NCBI GenBank assembly: GCA_000310025.1
Contig: FN649749.1
Location: forward strand, 2,203,400-2,267,399
Source: Ectocarpus siliculosus
Taxonomy: Eukaryota > Sar > Phaeophyceae > Ectocarpales > Ectocarpaceae
Direction: 5' to 3'
Length of the DNA stretch: 64,000 nt
Under the pieces are notes generated by a model. That model worked only from the letters and a program-made list of their open reading frames with translations. It had not been told where the DNA came from and did not search any database. Below, in pieces: positions 32,988-45,028 of the stretch; the stretch's first letter is position 1; each line of letters opens with the position of its first letter. The position numbers and the translations under genes are program-made.

Positions 32988-35900
32988 CGGGCTCCAACTC
33001 CTACGCTGAACTGCACTCCAATACGGCCGCCGCGGACGTCGGCGGCGGCCGGGAGTTGCGCCTCCTGGGTTCAGAGCTCCTGCAGTGCTGGGAGATATAC
33101 GCCGTGCTTAAGGCCGCAAATGATGTCGGTAAGAAAGTTGCGTTGTCCCCTTACTGCAACATGTTGTGTTCTGTTGTGACAACACAGCAGACCTCTCCCC
33201 GCATTGGAATACATTTCCCATCGACGGCGAAGAAACATTAGTACCCAATCCCCAATCCGACCGCGTACAGGTTAACAGTAACTTCTCGTAGGAAGGATAA
33301 GGGAGCGCCGAGCAGGGGACATGCGTGCGAGCCTTTTATTTGGCAGTAGTCAATCGTTTGTTTCTTCTTGGCTTTCCTCTGTCATTACGCAAGGGGTGGG
33401 ACACCTACCCGGGGTGGGAGATGTTTGACAAGCCTTAGCGGTTACACGAACGACCGCGCGTCTTCTACAGCACGGAGGGTTATTCACACAGAACCGACAA
33501 CCGATGGCGAGTCGCCTTCAGCTATCGTGCTGGCAACTGACTCAAGTTCTTCGTCTTGCTTGCCGTTACTCAAACTTTCTCCGTTATGATTGCGTGCAAG
33601 GTCCACACAAGCGGTACGCATTGCCCGGCCAGGCACTCAAGCCAAGGGATCCCAAGGCTGTCGATGTGTTTGATCAGAGAGGTGAGCAGTCAGGATGCAA
33701 TAGTTGGGCGGGGCTACGTCGTGTCGAGGAGGAGCTCAACGACAGGTACTGGAGGGACTCCCCGTGGGTAGATCACGCTTGTGATCAGTGCCGGAAATAC
33801 ACTCCCATAGAGGGACAGGACTTCTGGACGCAGGCGGCCGCGATAGACGGCAATACGTCCACGCGATACTTCAAGGTCTGCAAGTGCTTTTTTTCGGCGG
33901 AGAATGCCGTACTCTTGGCTCGTTTTATTCTGGTGTCGCAAGATAGTCTCATACTTCGTCGCCGCTATCCATACCTTCCGCTCGTCGGTTTGGGTTCGTC
34001 CGCTCCAAACACTGCCAAGGACATTGCACAGCGGCGGGTAGATGATATTATTCTTAAATGATGCGTATTGCCGGGACTTTGTTAGGCGCATTTCGATGTT
34101 CTCGTCGTTAGTTGGCGCTGCCGTGTGTTTCACATGGACCTGCCTTTCGAGGCGCCGTGGGTGGGGGCGCTAAGTGTTACTTGAACGTCCCCGTACACAC
34201 ACTCCTTTGTTGTCGCATGGTTCCCGGAATTTTTCCTGTTTGCCCAGCTTACGCACAGACCAACCATCAACGTCGTTTGTAACGCCTGTTGATCCCACAA
34301 AATATAACTCGACACCACCCTCTCCTTCAAACGTCCCGCGCCTTCACAAGCCAGTGCTCTTTCTACAAGTGTGACCGTGACATTGAAGGGCTTCACTCCA
34401 CGCAGACGTACGTTCCAACTTAGTCTCGAGCGAAGACACGGTTGAACACGATTCCCTAGTAGCTAACCCTCGTCCGAAGCCCTGTCCCAAGCCCTTGCCG
34501 CTAGGCTGCACATATTCGTGCATCATCACCACAACCAACGTTCAATACGTGTCGCTAAAGCTACCTGAATGGTAGCGTCATGCCCAAGTTCATCACGCTT
34601 GCTGAGACACGCGTTAATCGACGTATCGGTATGAGGAAAAACGATGGCAGCTGCGCCGTCTATTAGCTTTCTGGGATAGTAAGGCGTGCCGCTTGTACAA
34701 CGCTAGATCGATGGCTGAGGTTTTCGTGACACAGAGGCTCACCAACAGCATGCATAACGTAACCAGCTACGTCTTCCATACACTGCGAGACCAGTCAACG
34801 ACAACCAACACAAACTGCGTATCGTAGGAAGGCAACAATAATCAAGATACGCCGAGGCCTTTTCGTGATCTTTTGTGATCTTTGAATGGCAGATACTGCG
34901 AGGACCACGCTGCTGTACACGGGCACAAATGCGCGTTCTGGGTCGCACAACCGCCCTGCGGAAACAATCGCGAGGACAACAGGCTAACGTGCACAGCACA
35001 CAAGGCACAGGAGGACGAGTTCAACAGAAGGAACCGACAGGTTACGTGGACTGCTGCACAGCGAGCGCGCTTCTTGGACCAGGAGGTGTCGTAGAATCAA
35101 CGCATGCTATGCCCACCCCCCTTTAGGACGAAACAGCAATTTACGACGAAACGTTTTTGATGTGGGGTTTCTGCATAAACAACCATCGCGGCGGTGGCAT
35201 ACTCCGTGATTGGTTACCGACATGATATCGTCTTTACATCACCAGAGGCTTCTCAACTACCTCTCAAGTACGTGTTTCGTCGTGAGTCTAAAGAAGAGTA
35301 ATTAAAGGGGAGGCTCTGGACTTCTTCGAAGGTACAGGGCTGCTTGGGGTCCTCCTCCTTCATCTGGCCCGTTTTACAGAACCCCTCCTTTCCCCTTGAA
35401 TTTTTTATTTTGGTAGTTTTTTTTTGGAAAACCGCTCCGATAGGGGTGCCGGTTTTGCTTCAGCAAGAACAAATGTTAGAGGTACTCCCGTACGTGATGT
35501 GTGCACGTTCCAATCTAAAAACTCTCGCACAAGCGCCGTGGCTTTTGCATCGACTGCCCCTCTGCTTCACGGGCGAGAAATACCCACCTCTACGTATTTC
35601 CTTCAACAGGGCAAGCTATTTTACCCTACACTCTACTCCTAACCCCACCACAGCTACAGGACAATAGGCGCGTTCCGGCCGGGATGAACCCTCCGACATG
35701 GGTTCTCAGGCGAGGACGGAACGCGCCCGGCAGACGACGCGAACGTTTTTTATCACACCGCATGGACTTGAGACAGAAGGTCCACACACCAACATCAGTT
35801 GAGGGTGTACATCACCATGTACTCCAAGAATACACTGTAGGAGGGCCTGCGATGGAAGCCCACCTGACACCGCAGGCTTCGGGTTTAACCTATTTTGAAC

Positions 35901-37046
35901 GTGGCGGTATCGAATGTATCATAACGAATCTGGCGCGCATGGGAGCAGCCGGACTTAAGCCACTTGATCGGCACCATCACAAACCCCTAGCTCCCTTGTC
36001 ACTGCGTGCGTGTGTGTGCCGACAACATAGCCTGAGGACATGAGGATGCTCCGTGCAATTCTAGGAAGGAAGAGCAGCTGGGGGAGTCTCCGCGAGCTGG
36101 TCTTGCGGAATCATCTGCGGGATAGTGCCCCTCTTGGAGGCGGAAGGATGTGCCGATGTGGACGCGGCCCTGAAACATATTTTTCCCGATGAGGATCGAC
36201 GCCCGACCATCCTCTTTTACGATAAGGCCTGCGTTCTGGACCGCTACCTGAGCGGCCGAGGGGATCTGTCCTGGGTTGGAACGATGCTGATCGTCGACCG
36301 GTACGTGACACGTGGGCCTGTGTTTCCAAAGCACCCGGGGCAAGTCAACGAGAGACTACGTACACCTCGGCCTAAAGTAGGGCGTGCTCCCTGTAAGTAA
36401 GTCACTCACAGCAGCAGGTCGGGCGTTCTAAGTTGTAGTTTGCGGGGCGTTGGGGGTGACGTGTACAGTGTGTCCGAACTCCAACTTGGAATGAAGTACC
36501 GTCGTCGAACACATACCCCGGCCGTACCCAATACCCGTGTTGTGCGCATATCGTTACTGTGGACGCCGGCAGGTTCCATTATCGGGGCCATACGGAGCTT
36601 GCGTGCTCTATCCTCAACAACCCAAACCACTACAACAACCCTCTTCTGTGGAACTTGCAGCAAGACCCACCCGAGTTCTACTGGAACTCCTCCATCGCCG
36701 AGTCCAACAACGGGTGGCTAAGCGGTGCGTCAGATACACCCTGCGTCGAACCAATAGCAGTTTCTGGTTAACACCGTCATTACAGCCCCCCGTTGATGTC
36801 TTTTACTCGCTGTCTCACTCGTAATCCGTGTTGTTTCATCCATTAAGGCTAAGTACCTCCAACTACGTTAACTACCCACACTTGTTCTGAAACGCATGCC
36901 TCTCTTGCTGACCAGGGTTTCGACATGTACTCATGCGCATACCAAAGGTGCCGAACCGTTTCGTCTTGGACAACAACATCTGCTTCAAGAACGAGCTCCT
37001 GCTCACCAAAAAGCTGTTGTCCCAGCACCCGACCTTTGACCGTTAG
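32988..37046 (+). pseudogene. KDZ-type (Kyakuja-Dileera-Zisupton) transposase, multi-exon
   Basis: Pieces on the plus strand match the KDZ family. About 33650-33870 holds a Cys-rich exon (WVDHACDQCRKYTPIEG, then AIDGNTSTR). About 34894-35094 holds a CxC6-like Cys cluster (RYCEDHAAVHGHKCAFWV, then CTAHKAQ). The core follows in three exons, 36078-36300, 36573-36724 and 36916-37046, which join in phase. The first has PTILFYDKACVLDRYL and ends VDR; it is completed as VDRFHYRGHTE by the second, which has NPNHYNNPLLWNLQQ and SIAESNNGWL; the third ends at TAG 37044. VDRFH.GHTE, YD.AC and SIAE.NN are KDZ hallmarks. An exon at 32988-33128 (RELRLLGSELLQCWEIYAV) may belong to it. Linking exons are not all found, so intactness is uncertain. 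Confidence 0.75.
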
Positions 37047-38139
37047 CGAAGCACGTACAACACATACATCCGGAACGGCAGGTTGTACACGTCAGGAACC
37101 GCACAGCTCCCGCTGTCATCTTTTTCGTCCTCCTACGGTGTGTCGAGAGTGGGCCAACATTCCTACCGATCCGAGTTCCCTGTGCTCTCTACCTAGCAGA
37201 GAGGAATTCCACCCGCACAGATGTCCTGGGGTGATGGGCTGAAGGATGCACTTGGTTATGGTTACACCATTCGCGCTGCCTAATGGGGCTGCTTTACGTA
37301 CATTCGAGCCGTTTAGGTTGCTTCCTCTTATCTAGCTGCGTCATGTCACTTTGATCGGCGACGTTTCTTACTACAGTGGGTTTATTACAGAATGGGTTGA
37401 CGTTGTTGTCGTTTTTTTTTTTGTCCTATTGCACGGTTGGCATTGTAAATTGCCAACGTTTCCCGGTATGGGTTTCCTTCCTGGCGGGAGTGTTGTCTGT
37501 TCTCTGGACGATATGTGCCGTGCGTATGTCAACATCGTGGTTCCGACTTCTTGTCAATATCTTGGTTCCGACGAAACCTTTTTTCCTTGTTGCGTCGTAC
37601 ACAGCGTAACGACGATATTTTACGATGCCCGATACGGATTCGTGGTGAAGGTGTCGAGCGTGGATTTTCTATGGTGCTGTGTTTGGCTTCATATATTTTT
37701 TCACAACATCGTTTTTTGTGGCGTCATTACGTATGTTAGTGTTTCCTTCGTGGTTCTTCAGGACCGAGCCAAATAGTTCCGAATATGGGGCATATACAGC
37801 AAGGGGTAAGGGATTCAGGTCGTGGCAGAAGCGACCCCGCCCCAAGAAGCGTAAGGGGGTTTCAACCACGTGGACGCGAGATGGTCACGACATACCGGGT
37901 TTCATATCGTCGCCGAAGCGAACCCGCAGGCCAAATGGCGTTCTGTTCCCTACTTTATTTATCTCTCCCCGAGGTAGTATACACGCATTCGTGCGTGCCC
38001 GTTCAGGTGACAAAAGGGTTTCAAACCACACCCGAAGCTTTCCCGCCCCGCGGTACTCTTCATTGCGTCGGGGTTTTCCGTTTATTTATTTGTCTCGGTG
38101 CAGATGTTTGATACATTCGCCCATAACCAAGTGAAATTA
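37047..38139. other. No gene recognised
   Basis: A 141-codon frame at 37351-37776 is hydrophobic but has no known domain. GGGTTTCA-type phrases recur at about 37856, 37899 and 38018. Confidence 0.4.
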
Positions 38140-38365
38140 CCCCGTGGGTACCCACGGGCACCATAGACAATGCCCATGGGTACCCATGGGTTCCCACAGG
38201 CAATGCCCATGGGTACCCATGGGTTCCCGCAGACAATGCCTATGGGTACCCATGGGTTCCCACGGGCAATGCCTATGGGTGCCCATGGGTACGCATGGGT
38301 ATTGCCCGTGGGTACCCATGGTGACTCATGGCCACATACATGGTGACCCATGGGCACCCAAACTG
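38140..38365. repeat. Palindromic decamer satellite, second array
   Basis: Same family as 27391-27569, with variants of CCCATGGGTA and CCCACGGGCA mixed in a roughly 50 bp higher-order pattern. Encodes MGTHG-type peptides on both strands. Confidence 0.9.
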
Positions 38366-39512
38366 ATGCCTAACGCTAGCCCATAGTCGTCACCGTGGGT
38401 AGCCACCGGCACCCGTGGTGATAACAGTGGGTAGCGATCCATTGGTATCGGTGGTGTAGCACCCTACGGGTGCCGACGGGTATTCATGATGATCACCACG
38501 GGACCTATTCGTCCCGACTAAGGAAAGACGACACGTTTTGGAGCTTTGAAAACAACTAAACCCACCGTACCGTTTAAATCTGCAACAAGTAAGTATGATG
38601 AAGAGACCTGCCCAAGGCCTCGGCGTGCGTGTGCACTGTACGAAACACGGGAGATGCGACAACGCCCTCCTCAGCGTCGCGCCGTGGATCTGGGTGAGCC
38701 TAGCGCCGTGGATCTGGGTGAGGCCACACTGACGCGCTTTCCTCCACGCCCACACCAAGCTTTAGATACCTTCCTTTCTTTCTTTACATTCTTGCGCCGA
38801 GCTGGAATAATGCTGGACTCACTAACTGCTGTGCTGTGAGCCTCCCACGGAACCTTGGGTGTACCACCTCGCTGCGGCCGCGCCTTCGTCGACCCCGCCT
38901 AATCGATGTTATAGAGTACGCTTAGTCTTGGTACCCGTTGTGATCCCCGTCGTGGTGAAAGCCATTACGGTCCCCCGTGGGCCGTGGGTGGCCGTGGGTA
39001 CCCATGGGTATCCATGGGGCGTGGGTACCCATGGGCACGAATAACGATAGTGTATATGATTGAATGAACGGCACTAACTAGTGCTGTGAGCGCTGATTTG
39101 AAGTGAAGAACAAAAAAAAAAAAAAAACTCTACACGCACACACAACGCTCAGAAAGGCGTTTCGCGACGTCTACCACACGCACACGACGCCCAGATTCAG
39201 TTCGGTACGGCCGGGTATGCTAGCGCAGAAACACGTGCATACACCAACGTTCCGTTCTATTCGTTACAGCTCTTTGACGACTACGTCGAACGGCTTACAA
39301 CAGACGTCCCAATACACAACTACAAGTCCACGCAGCTGCACCTCAGTTTCTACAATATATATTACACTATTCATGATGATCTCATCAAGTACCCGCCCAT
39401 CCCAACCCGTGCGCCTGCCTTAAAGGGCCCTGGCGGAGAGTCACCGAAAGTACGACGGCAAGACCTCGAAGCTACTTCTTTCAGATCGATATCTTGCCCT
39501 CTACGGTGCCGT
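38366..39512. other. Spacer with small repeats
   Basis: No gene. A doubled GCCGTGGATCTGGGTGAG unit is at about 38681-38722, a short decamer-satellite patch at 38972-39035 and a poly-A run at 39110-39127. Confidence 0.4.
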
Positions 39513-41340
39513 TTAGTATCCGTAGCTGTAGCTGAAGCCGTCGCCCCCGTCAGCCAGCCCGCACCTCTCAAGGCACTGGCGGCGAGCCGCCGCCGGAGCG
39601 TCAGGGAGTGACTCAATCAGCCTCTGGAGAGCGGGATCTTCAAAGTTCAACGAAGCCTGCGCGGAAGAGAGTGAAACGAATGTAGGGAGATCGGGCACAC
39701 CAAACGTAAGAGCGGCTTCTGTGGAAGGACGGTTCGAGCAACGCGAGACATACTGCACCGACAGTGACTGCGACCCCTTTTTGTGAAGAGCACAACCAAG
39801 AGCTAAAAAAAACGCCAACCCTACTGGACGGAACCTGGCACGCGCGCACCTGGATGGCCTCGCTCGGCAGCTCGAAGAAGCGAGTCGTGATCGTAACCGC
39901 ACCGGGGTCGTCATTGTTCAGAGCGGCCAGGAACGTCACCGGCTCACAGCCAAGGTTCTGCTCGTAGTGGATGAGTCCCTGAGGGAAGAAGGTCACGTCC
40001 CCCTGGGAAAGGTCGTTGACAACTGCCCCCTCGCCGCCGTTCTCCTCTACGAACGCCACCCGGAGGTGCTCGCCGTTGATGACGTACTGCATCTATGAGA
40101 GTGAGTTTTGAGTTCCATCGGTTGGGGGTCAAGCCTCAAGGAGTACGTCATGCAGAACACCGTGGATCTTCGAGCACAATGCAGCAGCAGTGCTTGTACG
40201 ACGGTGTTACGTGGCGATACTGTAGGAACAATCTGGCAGGACAAACGAACTTTCGTTCAACGGAATCAACAGACTACGTATGCAGTAGCTTGCTACAATT
40301 TTGCACGGCGCATTGACCCTTTTTGTCGACGTGATACTTCTTCTCTGTCCCCTGTCGACCACTCTACATGCACGTCTTTGGCCATGGATCACACGGATGG
40401 TTTTTCCCAGTACCAGAATTACATCGTGCGTACGAGCATCAGGTGCCAGCGAGTCAGAACATTCAAGATGCCATGCAGAATAATTCACCTCGGTGGCGCG
40501 AGGGTGAATGTGAGGCAGGTTGATGGTGCACGCGTCGAGGTTGACGAGGGCCATGGCAATGCCTTGCCCATCCAGAGCAGGGATCTGGCCGAGGGTGGCC
40601 GCACGGATCTGGAAGCCGTCCACCGGGGCATCAGGCTCAGGGCCGCCGAGGGTGAACACGAAGTCTTCGGGGTTGAACATGGTGATTTGTTGCTGAAGGC
40701 ACAAGGAGGGAGCACCATGGGCAGCATCGAATCAGTGGGGCCTACGGTAGTGCTGGCGGGAGATGAGCGTGCGTCGTGGCGATTCTTGCAAAAAGTAACA
40801 CTGGTATCAATTTTGGTGGAACAGCAACGAATTCTTCGTGTCTGCAACCACAAGTCGCGAGTTTCGCGCAAACCAAAGCATCGCGTTTGAGTGAGCTACA
40901 GGTTCCCAACATTGTCGCTCTCAGCCATCGCCTAGACTAAAGGGACGTTTCGCTATCGCCCCCTGCCTTCATCACGACTACATATGTAGCCAGTCAGACA
41001 AAATGCGATATTATGTCTGCGATCTCTGTCGTTCGCGCCGAACCAAGAGCTGGCGTTGCTTTCTCGATGTTTCTCCAAGGTCGGTTTTTAATGTGAAGAC
41101 AACAACAACACAACAAGGTCAACCTTGCACGGAGTTTCTGGCCGTGCGCAGCCGCGGACAGGGGAAATAACACACACTGCACCGGCTTCCTTGGGTTAAA
41201 AGAGCTACATAGTTTCGTGCTCCCAAGAGCTCTACATGTATCGTCACCTGTGCAGTGACGACGCCGGAAGCCTGGGCGGTCGACGACATGAAACCAGCGG
41301 CGACAACGAGCCCGGCAGCAGAGCAGAAGGAGGTCTTCAT
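39513..41340 (-). CDS. Germin-like cupin, third paralogue (4 exons)
   Basis: Minus-strand exons 41340-41248, 40692-40489, 40092-39850 and 39656-39513, phase 0, 227 residues. It has the signal peptide (MKTSFCSAAGLVVAAGF start), box 1 HIHPRATE plus MQYVINGE, and box 2 GDVTFFPQGLIHYEQN, so all metal ligands are kept. Intron positions are the same as in the other two genes, but introns are shorter and the protein has diverged clearly. The C-terminal tail is shorter and ends YSYGY instead of the acidic run. The leader shares ACCCTTCGCCAGCTC with copy 2. It looks intact and is the older paralogue. Confidence 0.9.
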
Positions 41341-43778
41341 CTTCTTGTTCTTTTCTGGTGTCCGTGAATGGAGAGCTGGCGAAGGGTATGTAGAGTGGAG
41401 AGAAGAGGAAAATAGGCCTTGTGCGTTGATGTGGTGTGGTGGGTGACGGGTTGTGAGTGGAATGCGCGGGTATCGAGGAAATGTGGCCCACGGCGCGATG
41501 CACCAGAGACGGGCCGGTGCTGTCGGGTAATTTCTGAGATCTTGGATCTTTAAGAATGTCAATCTTTCATCCGCCGCCGAGTGACAACTGCTGTAACGAC
41601 CCGCGCGGAGAGGTAGGAGCGTGTGTGTAAGGTCCCGACGGTGAAGCCACAGCCGCAACTGTCGAGTACTGGACTTATTGAGTGCGTTAAAGACCTTACT
41701 TATCGCCACTGACGCCGCCGGGGTAGCCTCTCTTGTGTGTAAACTATTTCTACTAACTGCTGTCGTGCTCGGGGGGATGAGAGACCGTTGGGGCGGCGAG
41801 TATCAATATTCTGCCATGTCATTGTTGGTCGGTGTTCGGGACGTCGGCGGGTTGTCTTTTTCCACTCATGATGGCACTGGCGCGGGGCCCGGCGGCCCTG
41901 GGAAGAGAAGGATCTTGCAGGTCTCGATGAAGGTGAGAAAGTTCTGGTGAAACCGTGTGGGCGGGGATTTTTCTGTCATGTTGCTGATGGTCGGAGTTCG
42001 GGACGTCGGTGGGTCTTGTCTTTGTCCTCTCATATACACTGGGGTCTGTCGCACCTTCGGAAGGAAATATCTTGCAGTGCCTCCAAAACAGCAGTGAGGG
42101 TTCCGATGAAACGGCATGCAGAGACCACGACCAGGTGATGGGGTTGTGTGTCTTATAAGCCTAGACTCTAAACTATGCATTCATGTCTTACGGCCTCATA
42201 TAACAGCAGTCGACGTAAGACTCCATTTCCAGCACGTATATATATGTAGTGATTGGCACCATAGGTGGAGGGTAGCACCCAGTGCCGGCAAAAACAATCT
42301 TGAAAATACACACTCTATGCATACGTGTACACAAATCACAGTGGTAGGAATTTCTGTAGGGGAAAACGACCGACCCGCACGCTGAACCACTCAGAATATA
42401 TCCTCTGACAGGTGGGAGTGTGCACGCCTTTCAACCCGCTTGTATTGTTCAGCACAGGACGCGCCACCACTTTAGAACTTGTAGGAACTTGTAGCAATCG
42501 ATAAGTCATAAAATCCAAAAATTAAGGAACTTGGCCAAAGAACAGGTCAGACAGGTGCTCAGTCAAGAAGTTCCACCAAGTAATAGACTAGTTGGGTGGC
42601 GGCGAAACGAGCTTCGGCCAAAACATGAGGTTCTTAGGCGGTGGCGCCATCTACTGTAAATACTGGGCGCTCTTCTTCATGCTACTATGGTATGTAGTAC
42701 AGTCTCCAACTGCTTCTTCTTCATGCATCACTATTTTCTACCCTTTGTTCCCTTAGTAGGCCCAATACTCTATGTAGCATGAATGCTTCGGCGTGACAGA
42801 TTAGGTTCGCTCGCCTATCGCCGCCCTCTAGATGATGCCAGGGCATGGTCTACACATTCTAAATTATCCCAAGAAAAGAAATACTATTGAAACTATATTT
42901 TCTCCGTACAGGGGTCAAACCTTGGCTCAACGTCGTCCTTCTGCAATAAACGCTTCGGGACATCTCCATTTGATGGGCAGCTCGCTTGAAGTAACTATGC
43001 ACCGAACTCGATGTTTCCGACTAGTTCCTTGTACTCGGCTGTGGCCTTGAACGTATTGAGCAGATTGTCCGCCAACATGTTGACGTCTCCTTCTCCCCTT
43101 GGAAGAAAATGTTCGCACGGTCGTCCTGCCAGGACAATCCGCCGAAAACAAACCGGGTGCACTCGCGTCACACAAGCAGTTACGAAGTCGTTCACTACCA
43201 CCACGTTCGTTCACAATGCACACACTGTCTCTCGTGGTAGTTCTATTCGTATCATCGGTGCGTATGACACGTGAGATGACATGGTTTCACTGTCATCATG
43301 GTACCTCACTTCGCGCGGCCCCGTGCAGCGCAAACAAGCAGAGGCAAGCATCCGGCTAGCTACTTTGATTGATCGATCGTAGATTCAAGAGAAAAATGAC
43401 GGTATCTGCATAACAGTGCAAAAGTGTTATGCCTGATACGACATTGAGAAAGGATGAGACTCCACCCACTAAATATAAGACCGAAGAGGACGGGCTGAAG
43501 TGCTTGCGGTAAAGAATCAGTTGCACCGGCCGAACTCCAAACACACACCGTTCCAGAGCTGAGTTGCGCATATAGTGAGTCTCCCCTTCCAAGACTTGGG
43601 GCGGTCGTGACATTTTTGGGACATCACCTTGAATGTTCCATAGGACGCCTACGGGACGGCCCATGGGACGCCTACGAGGACACAAGGACTGTCCCACGCA
43701 TCGCGTGGGCGGCGAAATTCCTGTCCATCCCGTGAGCCGTCCTACACGTCCCATGGGACGGTCCGTAAGATCGGGGGT
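41341..43778. other. 2.4 kb intergenic stretch
   Basis: Contains the upstream leader of the third cupin, and a diverged two-copy repeat of period ~163 bp (about 41813-41930 and 41976-42085, sharing GTTCGGGACGTCGG). A possible orphan exon lies on minus at 43140-42995 (GEGDVNMLADNLLNTFKATA). GGGACG-flanked CCATGGG variants occur near 43655-43765. No convincing gene. Confidence 0.4.
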
Positions 43779-43781
43779 TAG

Positions 43782-44995
43782 GCTGATTCTTATACACCGG
43801 GATTCCTAACACAAAAAGCTTCACTTTCCAGGATCGGCAAAATTCCGGCTGGACAAAAGTCCGGCCGTTCTACAGTGAACCGGATTTCTCACGCGGATTC
43901 TTGGGGGTGGATGTAGATCGAACCCCAGACGACATAATCGGCCAGCGCCTGAGTTCTTGATGTAATCGCCCCCATCAAGGGCTCCGCGACCCTACGCTGA
44001 AGGGTTTGCTATTCTGCGCGCTGGCTGTTGATGGTGCCTCGGCACGCGTGCGAAAAATATATATACATCGCATCACACCAAGCACGGAGACGCCGAAGCA
44101 GGCCAAACCGCCACGAGACAGAAAAAGAACCGCTTTTTGTCAGAGAGGGGAGGACACCGCAACAAATTTCTCCCTCCCTAGGCCACCGATCGAAGCCAGA
44201 CCGGTCCGGGCGTGCTCTCTGTTCCTTGTTCTGTGCCGGAGCAGGTTTGCTCAGCAATTCGTTGATCCAGTCATTCGAAATCGTCGTCTACGTGTACACA
44301 ACAAGCTGTCTGTTGAAAATTGTTTCCAGGTCGTCAACACACCAGTCTATTCTCCAGTGAAGCAGACCAGCAAAAAATCGCAGTTCGAAAAGGCAACGGC
44401 CACCAGGCGCATGCGTCTCTCCGTCGATCGAGAGTACGCGCTGCCGAGCAAATCTACTCCGGCAGAGAGCAAGGAACAGAAAGCACGTCCTGACCGGTCT
44501 GGCTTCGATCGATGGCCTAGGGAGAGAGAAATCAGTTGCGGTGTCCTCCCCTCTCTGACAAAAAAGCGGCTCTCTTTGCTGTCTCGTGGCCGTTTGACCT
44601 GTTTCGGCGTCTCCACATGCTTGGGGTGATGCGATATGATATTTTTACGCACGCGCGCCGAGCGACCATCGACCGTCAGCGTGCAGAATAGCCAGCCCTT
44701 CATCGTCGGGTCGCTCGGAGCCCTTGATGGGAGCGATACGTCAAGAACTCAGGTCGCACTCGCCGACTATGTCGTCTGGGTTCACCAGCGGTGAACTCGT
44801 TGGGATAAGAAATCCGGCTGGGCACCATCCTGATTTCTGCCAAACTTTTCGGGTGGAGGCAACCCAACTTCGATGAACCCGGACTTTGTCGACCCAACAA
44901 AGTGAAGAATCCGGCGGAATAAAAAGCCGGATTTTTGCCCATCCTGAAAAAGTAAAGCTTTTTGGATTAGGAATCCATGTGTATAACAATCAGCC
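43782..44995. mobile_element. Long-TIR foldback element (Harbinger-like MITE)
   Basis: The two halves are inverted repeats of roughly 480-500 bp around a ~180 bp centre. Termini begin GGCTGATTCTTATACACC (left) and GGCTGATTGTTATACACA (right, reverse). TTA stands immediately outside at both ends (43779-43781 and 44996-44998), a 3 bp target duplication of the PIF/Harbinger type. The arms have diverged, so it is not very recent. The open frames in it are mirror images of the arms and not genes. It sits 34 bases beyond the stop codon of the RGS gene. Confidence 0.85.
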
Positions 44996-45028
44996 TTAAG
45001 CGTAGAGATGATTGTTACCCGCACAAAT

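Noticed and set aside
37351-37776. 141-codon hydrophobic frame
   Set aside because: T-rich sequence gives Val/Phe by composition; no signal peptide-like start context or homology recognised.
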